NCBI GenBank assembly: GCA_964472035.1
Contig: CAYYIT010000003.1
Coordinates: 1-64,000, forward strand
DNA length: 64,000 bases
Direction: 5' to 3'
Origin: UBA3855 sp964472035
Lineage (GTDB): Bacteria > Bacillota > Clostridia > Oscillospirales > Ruminococcaceae
The notes beneath the pieces are model-generated. The model made no database searches, was not told the DNA's origin, and saw nothing but the letters and a program-made list of their open reading frames with translations. The position numbers and the translations under genes are program-made. Positions 50,043 through 58,432 of the stretch are shown here, in pieces. Position 1 is the first letter of the stretch; each line of letters starts with the position of its first letter.

Positions 50043-52003
50043 GCATCTCCCTTGAGTTTTGCAATTTCATCACGCAGGAACGCCGCGTGCTCGAATTCCA
50101 GCATCTTCGCAGCTTCCTTCATCTGCTCGGTCAGACTGCGGATCAGCTCCTCGCGCTCCTTCCTGGAGAGCTTCGGACGTGCGGTCTTCTGCTCGACCTC
50201 TTCCCTGCTGCTGATCTCGATGACATCGCGGATTTCCTTGCGGATCGTCTGCGGAATGATTCCGTTTGCTTCGTTGTACGCCATCTGGATCTCGCGGCGG
50301 CGCAGGGTCTCGCGGATGGCACGCTCCATGGATCCTGTGACAGAATCCGCATACATGATGACCTGACCGCCCGCATTTCTTGCAGCACGTCCGATCGTCT
50401 GGATCATGGAGGTTTCGCTTCTGAGGAAGCCCTCCTTATCCGCATCCAGGATCGCTACGAGGGATACCTCCGGAATATCCAGGCCCTCTCTCAGAAGGTT
50501 GATGCCGACGAGAACATCGAATTCACCCAGACGCAGATCACGGATGATCTCCATACGCTCGATCGTATCGATATCATGGTGGAGGTAGCGTACCTTCACG
50601 CCCATGCTCTCGAGGTATTCCGTAAGGTTTTCCGCCATTTTCTTGGTAAGCGTCGTCACAAGCACTCGTTCGTCCCGTTCCTCACGGATACGGATCTCGG
50701 AGAGGAGATCGTCCATCTGTCCCTCGACGGGCTTGACGATGATCTCCGGATCGACAAGACCAGTCGGTCGGATGACCTGCTCCACGAATCCAGCAGAATG
50801 CTCATGCTCATAGGGGCCGGGGGTCGCACTGACAAACACTGCCTGATGGATGTGTTTTTCGAACTCCTCAAATACAAGAGGACGGTTATCGAATGCACTC
50901 GGAAGCCGGAAGCCGTAATCCACGAGCGTTGTCTTTCTTGCACGGTCGCCGGCGCTCATCGCACGCACCTGCGGCAGCGTCACATGGCTCTCATCGACAA
51001 TGAGAAGGAAGTCCTCCGGAAAATGATCCAGCAGCGTATAGGGCACGCTGCCCGGCGCGCGTCTTGCAAGCACGCGTGAATAGTTCTCAATGCCGCTGCA
51101 GAAACCGATCTCGCGGAGCATTTCGATATCATAATTGGTACGCTGCGCAATGCGCTGCGCTTCAATGAGCTGATGGTTCTGTGTGAAGAAATCGACACGT
51201 TCCGCAAGCTCTTCCTCAATATCGGCGATCGCCGCCTCCATCTTCTCATCACCCACAACATAGTGGGATGCCGGAAAGATCGCCGCATGCTGAAGCACGG
51301 CTTCCACCTTTCCGGTAATGGTATTCACTTCACAGATACGCTCGATCTCGTCGCCGAAGAACTCCACACGGATCGCCTTGTCCGTTGCATTCGCCGGATA
51401 GATCTCCATCACATCGCCGCGCACCCGGAATTTATTACGGGAGAAATCGATATCATTGCGCTCGAACTGAATGTTGACCAGCTCCCGCATGAGCTGATCC
51501 ATGGGCTTTTCCATGCCGACGCGGACAGAAACGACCATGTTGCGGTATTCTTCCGGACTACCGAGGGAATAGATGCAGGAAACGCTGGCAACGATGATGA
51601 CATCCCGACGCTCTGCAAGCGCCGTTGTCGCAGAATGCCGGAGCTTATCGATCTCATCATTGATGGATGAGTCCTTCTCAATATAGCTGTCCGTACTTGG
51701 AACGTAGGCCTCCGGCTGGTAGTAATCATAGTAGGAAACAAAGTATTCCACGGCATTATCAGGAAAGAATGCCTTGAATTCTGTACAGAGCTGCGCTGCA
51801 AGGATCTTATTGTGTGCAAGCACGAGCGTGGGCTTGTTGACATTGGCAATGACATTCGCCATGGTAAATGTCTTACCGGAACCCGTCACGCCAAGCAGCG
51901 TCTGCATATGTTCACCGCGCTGGATGCCCTCTGTCAGCTTACGAATGGCTTCGGGCTGATCGCCCGTCGGTGAATACTCCGACACAAGTCTGAAATGCTC
52001 CAT
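50039..52003 (-). CDS. uvrB: Excinuclease ABC subunit B
   Basis: 654 residues. Helicase motif I is LLGVTGSGKTFTMANV. The beta-hairpin region is YYDYYQPEAYVPSTD, followed by VDESHVTLPQ, the late motifs LREGLDIPEV and QTIGRAARN, and a C-terminal UVR domain (LTEQMKEAAKMLEFEHAAFLRDEI) that meets UvrC. RBS AAAGGAGGG precedes ATG. First gene of the operon. Confidence 0.98.
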   Translation of the reverse strand: MEHFRLVSEYSPTGDQPEAIRKLTEGIQRGEHMQTLLGVTGSGKTFTMANVIANVNKPTLVLAHNKILAAQLCTEFKAFFPDNAVEYFVSYYDYYQPEAYVPSTDSYIEKDSSINDEIDKLRHSATTALAERRDVIIVASVSCIYSLGSPEEYRNMVVSVRVGMEKPMDQLMRELVNIQFERNDIDFSRNKFRVRGDVMEIYPANATDKAIRVEFFGDEIERICEVNTITGKVEAVLQHAAIFPASHYVVGDEKMEAAIADIEEELAERVDFFTQNHQLIEAQRIAQRTNYDIEMLREIGFCSGIENYSRVLARRAPGSVPYTLLDHFPEDFLLIVDESHVTLPQVRAMSAGDRARKTTLVDYGFRLPSAFDNRPLVFEEFEKHIHQAVFVSATPGPYEHEHSAGFVEQVIRPTGLVDPEIIVKPVEGQMDDLLSEIRIREERDERVLVTTLTKKMAENLTEYLESMGVKVRYLHHDIDTIERMEIIRDLRLGEFDVLVGINLLREGLDIPEVSLVAILDADKEGFLRSETSMIQTIGRAARNAGGQVIMYADSVTGSMERAIRETLRRREIQMAYNEANGIIPQTIRKEIRDVIEISSREEVEQKTARPKLSRKEREELIRSLTEQMKEAAKMLEFEHAAFLRDEIAKLKGDA

Positions 52004-52037
52004 GGATGTTCCCTCCTTTGTTCATTCACTCCCTATG

Positions 52038-52066
52038 ATTATACCACAAAAAAGCACATTCGTCAA
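52038..52066 (-). promoter_or_regulatory. Promoter of the uvrB-uvrA-mrp operon
   Basis: Minus strand TTGACG (52061-52066), a 17-base spacer, TATAAT (52038-52043). No LexA box of the Gram-positive type (GAAC...GTTC) is seen next to it. Confidence 0.82.
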
Positions 52067-52119
52067 CCGAAAAGAAGAACAAATTTTTCCTTCGCCGAAA
52101 ATTTATCAATACCGCACAA

Positions 52120-52145
52120 GCACCTCCGGCAATCACCGGAGGTGC
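52120..52145 (-). terminator. Hairpin after the NAD operon
   Basis: Stem gcacctccgg / ccggaggtgc with a 6-base loop just after the nadE stop. A clear U-run is missing, so termination is likely but not certain. Confidence 0.55.
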
Positions 52146-52151
52146 AGTGGT

Positions 52152-52907
52152 TTATTCTTCCGCCAGAACCGGCAGCGGAGTGGCCGGACGGAACATGGGC
52201 ATGAGCTGGAGCTTGAACTGATTGATCCGATGCAGACGGTCGATCCGCTGCTTCTTCTCCGGATCGTCGATCTCTCCGGTACGGATATAGCGGTCAAGCT
52301 CTGCATAGGTGAAGCCAAGATTCTCTTCATCCGTCTTGCCGCAGAGACCGTCGATCGGCACCTTATCCACCAGCACATCGGGCAGCTCCAGAATACGGCC
52401 GATCTCCTTGACCTCCTGCACTGTCAGGAAGCACATGGGAGAGAAATCTCCTGCGGCATCGCCGTAGCGCGTGGAATAGCCCACCCAATCCTCGGAGAGA
52501 TTGCAGGTATTCACCACTCTGCCGTTGCAGCTCTGGGACACGGCATAGAGCGTTGCCATGCGGATTCTCGGAGGGAGGTTCGTCACGCTCTGCGTGCTCA
52601 GGGGCAGTTGTTCCGGAATCGCTGCCTTCAGCCCTTCGATCGCAGCACCGACATTGACAACATAGTGCCGGATGCCGAGATGATCCACGAGCATCTGTGC
52701 CATATCGATATCATGCTGCACACCGCAGGGCATCAGTACGCCGATGACCCTGTCCTTGCCGAGTGCTTCCGCGCAGAGTGCGGCTGCAACAGAGCTGTCC
52801 TTGCCGCCGGAAATACCGATCACGGCATTGCAGCCCTTTCCGTTCTCTTCAAAAAACTGTCGGATCCATGCCACGCATTCGTCCTTGATCTTCATTGCAT
52901 CAAACAT
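52152..52907 (-). CDS. nadE: NAD synthetase (ammonia-dependent)
   Basis: 251 residues from MFDAMKIKDECVAW, with GAAAGGA as RBS. The N-type ATP pyrophosphatase loop is ISGGKDSS. NTCNLSEDWVGYSTRYGDAAGDFSP and LCGKTDEENLGFTY are family marks. There is no glutaminase domain. It amidates nicotinate adenine dinucleotide to NAD. Last gene of the NrtR operon, 25 bases after nadV. Confidence 0.96.
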   Translation of the reverse strand: MFDAMKIKDECVAWIRQFFEENGKGCNAVIGISGGKDSSVAAALCAEALGKDRVIGVLMPCGVQHDIDMAQMLVDHLGIRHYVVNVGAAIEGLKAAIPEQLPLSTQSVTNLPPRIRMATLYAVSQSCNGRVVNTCNLSEDWVGYSTRYGDAAGDFSPMCFLTVQEVKEIGRILELPDVLVDKVPIDGLCGKTDEENLGFTYAELDRYIRTGEIDDPEKKQRIDRLHRINQFKLQLMPMFRPATPLPVLAEE

Positions 52908-52932
52908 CGCTATTTTCCTTTCTATATGCTGC

Positions 52933-54414
52933 TCAGAACGTTCCGTTATGCAGGACACCGCGCACCTGTGCAAGGCTCTGCTCCCGCAGAAGCTTGCCGT
53001 CACGGAACACTGTCACGAGCTGATTTTCGGTATTTTCACAGGCCTCCGCCCAGGTAAAGCCATCCTTGTAGGAGTATGCGCCGTTTTCGTCACGCCATAC
53101 CACACAGCAGCCCTTCTGGGACTTCTTGAAACCGCCTTCCTTGGGGTTCTTGAAGATCGGGTACGGCTCACCATCGATCTCGCAGTAGGTCGCCTTGATG
53201 CAGGAGCTGAACGTATCGCGGGTGAAGGGCTTGAGCATGCCTTCCTCCTCCACGCACTGCATGGAGAACGAACCGACACCGAGTGCCACATTGGAGCAGG
53301 CAAAGCCCTGTTCCATGAGGATCCTGTAGATCTGTTCACAGCGCTGGATGGTGATGGAATCGCCGTAGATCGCCTTGACATGGGGATCGAGCACCTTGTA
53401 GCCCTTGCTGTTCACGGTACCGCCGAAGATCTCCCAGAGCCGGAATACCGTCTTCGTCACGACCTCCACGCAATCACCGGAATCGCCCCGCATGAGCATG
53501 CAGCCGTTGTGGGCAAGGATCTCCGGCTTCAGCTGCGGAAGCACATTGTCGATGATATTCCAGTAGTCATAGGAATCGAGAACTGCCGAGAAGCTCGTGT
53601 CGGGATAGATCTCCGTCAGGAGCCGCCGCAGGAGCGTGATCTCATCGCCGTCCACTGCAAAATTGGAACACATCACAGAATGCTCCGTACTCGGGCTGCC
53701 GAAGGCAACCGGTTCCTTGGTGCAGTCACAGCAGTAGCATTCCTCCAGGTACGGGATCGTCGGGACGGTGGCGGTATTGAGGAAGCTCAGGCACCAGCCG
53801 GCACCTGCCTTAATAGCGGATTCCGTACATTCCTCGCCGCGGAAATCAAACGCACCGAGCGCCTTTGCACGCGGCAGATCGTCCTCACAGGTGAGTGCAT
53901 AATAACGATCCACGATCTTACGGTATGTCGCACCGACCGTCGCCGCGAGCATCGGATGCCAGCTCTCCGCAGAGATCAGGCTTTCAAGGGACTGCGGCAG
54001 CCATGCAAAATCGGGGTGGGTGTTCGTAATACCGAACATCGGCACCTGCATCGGAACCCTTGCGCCCTCCGGCAGGGAAACCACCTCGATCGGCAGATAG
54101 CCAAGTCTGTGGAGCTTCTCGATCTTCTCGATCCTGTACGCTTTTGCGCCGAGCGCGGCGTCCATGATCCGACGATAGCCGGCGATCACTTCCTCAAAAG
54201 GCCGCGAGAAGAATTCCTCATTGAAATAGTCGATCAGGTAGGTTTTCAGAAATCCCTGCAGTCCGAAATGCACGACCTCCGGCCACATCTTCACACGGCT
54301 CATGCGGGGTGTGAAGTAGGAAACGGACTTTGTCATATTTTCGGGGAGCATCTCTGCATGCACCGCCTTATAAAAATCGATGAGCAGCATGGGATTGATC
54401 TTACGCATAGTCAA
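52933..54414 (-). CDS. nadV: Nicotinamide phosphoribosyltransferase (NadV/NAMPT family)
   Basis: 493 residues. Family motifs include LLIDFYKAVHAEMLP, FGSPSTEHSVM, VLDSYDYWN, LMRGDSGDCVEVV and KAIYGDSIT. The length matches NAMPT, not bacterial PncB. It makes NMN from nicotinamide and PRPP. It overlaps the end of the PRPP-synthetase-like gene by 14 bases. In some phages the neighbouring pair of a PRPP-synthetase-like and a NAMPT-like protein uses ADP-ribose instead (Adps/Namat), so the acceptor substrate should be tested. Confidence 0.93.
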   Translation of the reverse strand: MTMRKINPMLLIDFYKAVHAEMLPENMTKSVSYFTPRMSRVKMWPEVVHFGLQGFLKTYLIDYFNEEFFSRPFEEVIAGYRRIMDAALGAKAYRIEKIEKLHRLGYLPIEVVSLPEGARVPMQVPMFGITNTHPDFAWLPQSLESLISAESWHPMLAATVGATYRKIVDRYYALTCEDDLPRAKALGAFDFRGEECTESAIKAGAGWCLSFLNTATVPTIPYLEECYCCDCTKEPVAFGSPSTEHSVMCSNFAVDGDEITLLRRLLTEIYPDTSFSAVLDSYDYWNIIDNVLPQLKPEILAHNGCMLMRGDSGDCVEVVTKTVFRLWEIFGGTVNSKGYKVLDPHVKAIYGDSITIQRCEQIYRILMEQGFACSNVALGVGSFSMQCVEEEGMLKPFTRDTFSSCIKATYCEIDGEPYPIFKNPKEGGFKKSQKGCCVVWRDENGAYSYKDGFTWAEACENTENQLVTVFRDGKLLREQSLAQVRGVLHNGTF

Positions 54415-55195
54415 ACACCTCCACCTTCGGATGTTCTTTGGTAAAGATCGAACTGGTCGTGTAGACCCTTTCGATCAGACCGCATGTCAGCAGGTCTCCT
54501 TCCAGAATGGTATTCTCGCAATGGGAAACATAGAGATAGATCTCCGCAGCGCCCAGCTCCTTCAGCTTCTTTGCGCTGTGATAAAAGGTACCGCCGCGGC
54601 TGCAGATATCGTCCACGATCAGGATGCGGCTTCCGGCAATACGCTGTGTTTCACCGGCGACCTCCAGCCCCTGGATCTGTCCCGTTGCCCAGTCGCGCTT
54701 CTTGATGCCGAAGGCAAGCGGAAGCGAGAGCATGCCGCTGTAGCGCTTCATTGCGCCCTCATCGGGATAGAACGCCATGAGGTTCTCAAAACCGATTTTC
54801 TTCTGAACATCGAACAGATATGAAGTCGGCTGCTGCACTTCAATGCGGTCGATCAGCGCTTCGCTGACACTCGAATGCGGATCGAGTACGATCACTCGTT
54901 CAAACCGGAGGTCATTGATGAATTCCGCAAAGTATTTCAGGGTGAACACATCTTCCGCAGTCTTGACTCTATCCTGTCTTGCATTCGGGATATAGGGCAT
55001 TTTCAGTACGATGCGTTCTCTCCCATGGGCACGAAGGTGTTTCACAAGAAACAAGAGCGCTGCCATCTCTTCATTATTCTCATACTTCCAGGTGATCCCA
55101 TCTGCATTCTCACTTGCAGGAGGATTCTCTCTGAGCAGGAGCGTTCCGTCCGGGAAATGACTGATCGTTACCGGAGTTCCGTTCAAAAGCAGCAT
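54401..55195 (-). CDS. PRPP synthetase-like protein, short form
   Basis: 264 residues, against about 310 for housekeeping ribose-phosphate pyrophosphokinase. It starts near the ISHFPDGTLLL segment, lacking about 40 residues at the N-terminus. KMPYIPNARQDRV and the PRPP loop LIVDDICSRGGTFYHSAKKL are kept. VLDPHSSV replaces the usual DLHAGQ. As neighbour and overlap partner of nadV it may supply PRPP for nicotinamide salvage, or a related pyrophosphate donor. One base separates it from the nicotinamidase-like gene. Confidence 0.85.
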   Translation of the reverse strand: MLLLNGTPVTISHFPDGTLLLRENPPASENADGITWKYENNEEMAALLFLVKHLRAHGRERIVLKMPYIPNARQDRVKTAEDVFTLKYFAEFINDLRFERVIVLDPHSSVSEALIDRIEVQQPTSYLFDVQKKIGFENLMAFYPDEGAMKRYSGMLSLPLAFGIKKRDWATGQIQGLEVAGETQRIAGSRILIVDDICSRGGTFYHSAKKLKELGAAEIYLYVSHCENTILEGDLLTCGLIERVYTTSSIFTKEHPKVEVFDYA

Positions 55196-55196
55196 A

Positions 55197-55724
55197 CTAT
55201 CCCTCCTTCACCTGGATCTGGCACATCTTCATCGTGGTCAGTGCAGCATTGTGGCTTTCCGGCGTCACACCGGCACAGCAGGCCGCATCCACGCTGATCG
55301 GGATCTCCGGAAAATTCGCCTTCAGCAGCAGTGCATTGGATACCACACAGATATCCGTACACAGACCGATCAATTCAACAGCGAATTCCTCACCGTAGGT
55401 CTCCTTCAGAAGCTCCGGCAGCCGCACGCTGCCGAAGGTGGGCTTTTCGATCATACGGAAGCGCTTGCCCTCCAGCGCTTCTGCAACACGCAGGTCCAGC
55501 GCCCAGCCCATCGTGCCTTTAATGCAGTGGGGGACCGGAAGGTTCCTGCCTTCGCTGGTCTCCATGTAGTTTTCCTCGTGCGTGTCAAAGGTCACGATGA
55601 TATCGCCTTCAAACGCACGGATCTTCTCACAGACTGCCGGAACGATCGCCTGCGCTTCTGGAGTTCCGAGTGCGCCGTCTACAAAATCCTTCTGCATATC
55701 TACAACAATCAAAACCTGTTTCAT
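55197..55724 (-). CDS. Isochorismatase-fold cysteine hydrolase, probable nicotinamidase
   Basis: 175 residues from MKQVLIVVDMQKDFVDGALG, with Asp of the catalytic triad in VDMQKDF. The active cysteine is in LIGLCTDICVVSNAL and the Lys in MIEKPTFG. The family includes nicotinamidase PncA. HEENYMETSEG with an acidic/His-rich loop fits metal binding. The NAD operon context supports nicotinamide deamidation. One base after the nrtR stop region. Confidence 0.85.
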   Translation of the reverse strand: MKQVLIVVDMQKDFVDGALGTPEAQAIVPAVCEKIRAFEGDIIVTFDTHEENYMETSEGRNLPVPHCIKGTMGWALDLRVAEALEGKRFRMIEKPTFGSVRLPELLKETYGEEFAVELIGLCTDICVVSNALLLKANFPEIPISVDAACCAGVTPESHNAALTTMKMCQIQVKEG

Positions 55725-55725
55725 A

Positions 55726-56556
55726 TTAAACCTCCTGATCATGCTCTGCTTTTCGGAACAGTTTTGCCGGACGATGGCCGGCTCCCGTGGACATTTCATC
55801 CGTTTCTGTCACATAGTCCGCCGCTTTTCTGCGGAAATTCGCCGCCTGTGTCGGTTTTCCGGTGATCGTCTCCTGTACGCGCTGCAGCGCTGTCAGCGTG
55901 AAGCGATCCGGAAGGAAATCGAACAGCAGTCCGAACTGCTGGGCTTCCCTGCGCAGCATAGTGACCGCCTCCGCGATCAGACTGCCATGGTCAAATGCAA
56001 GCCCGCCGGAATCCGTAACGCGATACAACGTCCGTCCGAACTGCTTGGTTTCCTCAAGCTGACAGGTGATCTCCTGCCCCGCTCCGGAAAGCCGCAGCGT
56101 CCAGCCTGCCTCTGTTTTTGCGAATGCAATGTCAAACCACTGCGCCTCGGCAGCATCCGTTCCTCCGCGGACTTCCGTAATGCCGGATCGGCTGACGGCA
56201 AGAAATGCGTTGGAAATGATCCTGCCGCGCGGATCACGGCCGATATCGCTGTACACCCCGACATGGCGCAGTGCTGTCGGCGTTGTACCGGTCTCCTCGG
56301 TGATCTCACGGAGCGCGCATTCCTCCAGTGTTTCACTGCTTCTGAGGAATCCGCCGGGCAGCGCCCAGCATCCCCGGAAGGGATGCTCCCCCCTGCGGAT
56401 CAGGAGCAGACACAGCCGGTGTTCCGGCTCATGACGATAGCTTTCTTCCTCCGTTGAACGTATCGCAAAAAGTACGATATCCGCCGCAACGGAAGGCCTC
56501 TCGTAATCCTCCAATCGATAGCCGGCAAGAAATTCTGATTCTGAACTATGCTCCAT
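55726..56556 (-). CDS. nrtR: NrtR-type NUDIX transcriptional regulator of NAD metabolism
   Basis: 276 residues from ATG after AAAGGAGGTG. The N-terminal NUDIX domain has the box as GGFLRSSETLEECALREITEETG, with all key acidic residues. The C-terminal winged helix (FTLTALQRVQETITGKPTQAANFRRKAADYV) is that of NrtR, which binds DNA until ADP-ribose or related ligand releases it. An intact NUDIX box means it could also hydrolyse its ligand. First gene of the salvage operon, so autoregulation is expected. Confidence 0.9.
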   Translation of the reverse strand: MEHSSESEFLAGYRLEDYERPSVAADIVLFAIRSTEEESYRHEPEHRLCLLLIRRGEHPFRGCWALPGGFLRSSETLEECALREITEETGTTPTALRHVGVYSDIGRDPRGRIISNAFLAVSRSGITEVRGGTDAAEAQWFDIAFAKTEAGWTLRLSGAGQEITCQLEETKQFGRTLYRVTDSGGLAFDHGSLIAEAVTMLRREAQQFGLLFDFLPDRFTLTALQRVQETITGKPTQAANFRRKAADYVTETDEMSTGAGHRPAKLFRKAEHDQEV

Positions 56557-56571
56557 CGGCGGCACCTCCTT

Positions 56572-56596
56572 TGTTATTTCTATTATGATAATAACA
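56572..56596. promoter_or_regulatory. Candidate NrtR operator
   Basis: Inverted repeat tgttatt / aataaca with 11 bases between, containing an inner tattatgataata dyad. It overlaps the -10 box and the expected transcription start of the nrtR operon, where a repressor would block transcription. Confidence 0.6.
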
Positions 56597-56616
56597 CATT
56601 TACAGTAACTTGTCAA
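56588..56616 (-). promoter_or_regulatory. Promoter of the NAD salvage operon
   Basis: Minus strand TTGACA (56611-56616), a 17-base spacer, TATTAT (56588-56593). Confidence 0.78.
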
Positions 56617-56642
56617 GGGGTTTTGAAAATTTTTTCTGAAAA

Positions 56643-57356
56643 TTATCTGTCGGGAGAAAAAGCGCCGGTTTCGGACATCGAAATCACCTTTCCGTCGCCG
56701 CCGACGATCACATGATCAAGGAGCAGGACATTGACTGAACGCAGGAGATCGCTGACACGGGAGGTCACGTTGATATCTTCGAAGGAGGCAGCAGCGATCC
56801 CCATCGGGTGATTATGCGCAAGGATCGCGCAGGTACAGTTCGAAAAGAGAATGGCGCGCAAAAGCTGCTGGTTGTCGATCTGCACATGATCCGGCTCACC
56901 TCTGCCGATCTCCACACAGCGCACGACCTGATAGCGGCTGTTCAGGCAGGCAAGCAGCACGACCTCCTGCTTTTCATAGGCAAGATGGCCGCAGAAATAC
57001 CGGCAGCGCAATACCGGATCCATCAGGCAATCCGCACGAAGCTCCTCGGTTTCATACAGCTGCAGGATGCCGGGCAGCAATTTCAGGAGGGTCGCACCCT
57101 TTTCACCAATGCCTTTGATCTGCAGCAGTTCCTCATAATCGGCATGCATCACGCCGCGGATGGACCCGAATTTATCAAGCAAAGCGTGGGCAATGCCGTT
57201 GGTGTTGCAGCGCGCATGCACATAGAACAGCAGCATTTCAAGCACCTCATGCTCTGCAAGCGCCTGGATTCCGAACGTCAGGAATTTCTTCCGCAGGCGT
57301 TCCCTGTGCCCTTCATGCAGGTTTTCCGGCGCTGCGTTTTTCTTTTGCTTGCTCAC
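56643..57356 (-). CDS. radC: RadC-type JAB/MPN protein
   Basis: 237 residues. GTG at 57356 is chosen, six bases after AAAGGAGGT. The N-terminal helix-hairpin-helix region (LLQIKGIGEKGATLLKL) precedes the JAMM metalloprotease-like motif HNHPMGIAAASFED. RadC is named for an old DNA-repair phenotype, but its biochemical role is unproven. Divergent from the pseudouridine synthase gene. Confidence 0.93.
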   Translation of the reverse strand: MSKQKKNAAPENLHEGHRERLRKKFLTFGIQALAEHEVLEMLLFYVHARCNTNGIAHALLDKFGSIRGVMHADYEELLQIKGIGEKGATLLKLLPGILQLYETEELRADCLMDPVLRCRYFCGHLAYEKQEVVLLACLNSRYQVVRCVEIGRGEPDHVQIDNQQLLRAILFSNCTCAILAHNHPMGIAAASFEDINVTSRVSDLLRSVNVLLLDHVIVGGDGKVISMSETGAFSPDR

Positions 57357-57381
57357 AGAGAGACCTCCTTTCAAAACAGGA

Positions 57382-57410
57382 TTTACAAATCAAAAAAAAT
57401 ATGCTATACT
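57382..57410 (+). promoter_or_regulatory. Promoter of the RluA-type gene
   Basis: TTTACA (57382-57387), a 17-base A-rich spacer, TATACT (57405-57410). Confidence 0.72.
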
Positions 57411-57448
57411 ATATTTAATCTACCCACACACCGGAAAGGATGATCCGA

Positions 57449-58432
57449 ATGCGCAGTATTACGATCGGACAAAACGACGCGGGACAGCGTCTGGATAAAT
57501 TTCTTCTGAAATGCCTGCCTGCACTTCCGAAGAGCATGCTTTACAAAGCGATCCGCAAAAAACGCATCAAATACAACGGCGCCCGCTGCAAGGGAATGGA
57601 AATCCTTGCGATCGGCGATACGCTCGACCTGTACCTCAACGATGAATTCTTCGAGAAGAAAGCGGATACCGGCTTTGAAAAGGCAACAGGCAGTCTTTCC
57701 ATTGCCTACGAGGACGACCATATTCTGATCGTGAATAAGTCCGTCGGGCAGTTCGCACACAGCGGCAATGAAAAGGGTGCTGTCTCACTGATCGACGATG
57801 TCAAGAAGTATCTTCATGATAAAGGCGAATTCCGTCCGGAGCAGGAACAGTCCTTCTCCCCCGCCCTGTGCAACCGGATCGACCGCAATACGGAAGGTCT
57901 TGTCATTGCCGCCAAGACCGCAGCTGCGCTCCGGACGATGAATGAAGCCATCCGCGACCGGCATGTACACAAGCAGTACCTCGCGGTCACCGCCGCACCG
58001 CTTCCGAAACGGCAGGACACCTGCACCGCCTTCCTGAAAAAGGACAGTTCACAGAATATGGTACGGGTCGTCGATCGCGCCCCCGACCGCAGCTGGCAGA
58101 TGATCCGGACACGTTACCGCGTCCTTGCGCAGGAGGGGGAACGACAGCTTGTATGTATCGATCTGCTCACCGGCCGCACCCATCAGATCCGCGCACACTT
58201 CGCCCATCTCGGCGCACCGCTTCTGGGTGATCCCAAATACGGCGGACAAAAAGACCGTCATGCGGAAGAAAACCAGTGCCTGTGCGCCTTTTCCCTCCGC
58301 TTCACACATCTTACGGATACGGTGCTGTCGGAACTTGAGGGGAAGCAGATCCTTGCACCGCTTCCCGCCTTTGTCCGAACCTATTTCCCCACTATGACGG
58401 ATCCTCAGATCCGCCGTCAGATAGATCAGTAA
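57449..58432 (+). CDS. RluA family pseudouridine synthase
   Basis: 327 residues from ATG at 57449, eight bases after GGAAAGGA. The ATG nine bases earlier overlaps that RBS. The S4 RNA-binding domain covers about 1-60 (GQRLDKFLLKCLPALPKSMLYKAIRKKRIKYNG). The synthase motif NRIDRNTEGLVIAAK contains the catalytic Asp, and LTGRTHQIRAHFAHLGAPLLGDPKYG is the second mark. It isomerises uridine in rRNA or tRNA. The target site is not readable. Its last 41 bases overlap the convergent AI-2E family gene. Confidence 0.94.
   Translation: MRSITIGQNDAGQRLDKFLLKCLPALPKSMLYKAIRKKRIKYNGARCKGMEILAIGDTLDLYLNDEFFEKKADTGFEKATGSLSIAYEDDHILIVNKSVGQFAHSGNEKGAVSLIDDVKKYLHDKGEFRPEQEQSFSPALCNRIDRNTEGLVIAAKTAAALRTMNEAIRDRHVHKQYLAVTAAPLPKRQDTCTAFLKKDSSQNMVRVVDRAPDRSWQMIRTRYRVLAQEGERQLVCIDLLTGRTHQIRAHFAHLGAPLLGDPKYGGQKDRHAEENQCLCAFSLRFTHLTDTVLSELEGKQILAPLPAFVRTYFPTMTDPQIRRQIDQ

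Noticed and set aside
47634..50366. 910-codon open frame on + opposite uvrA and part of uvrB
   Set aside because: Antisense shadow of well-conserved genes. Long shadows are expected with this codon use.
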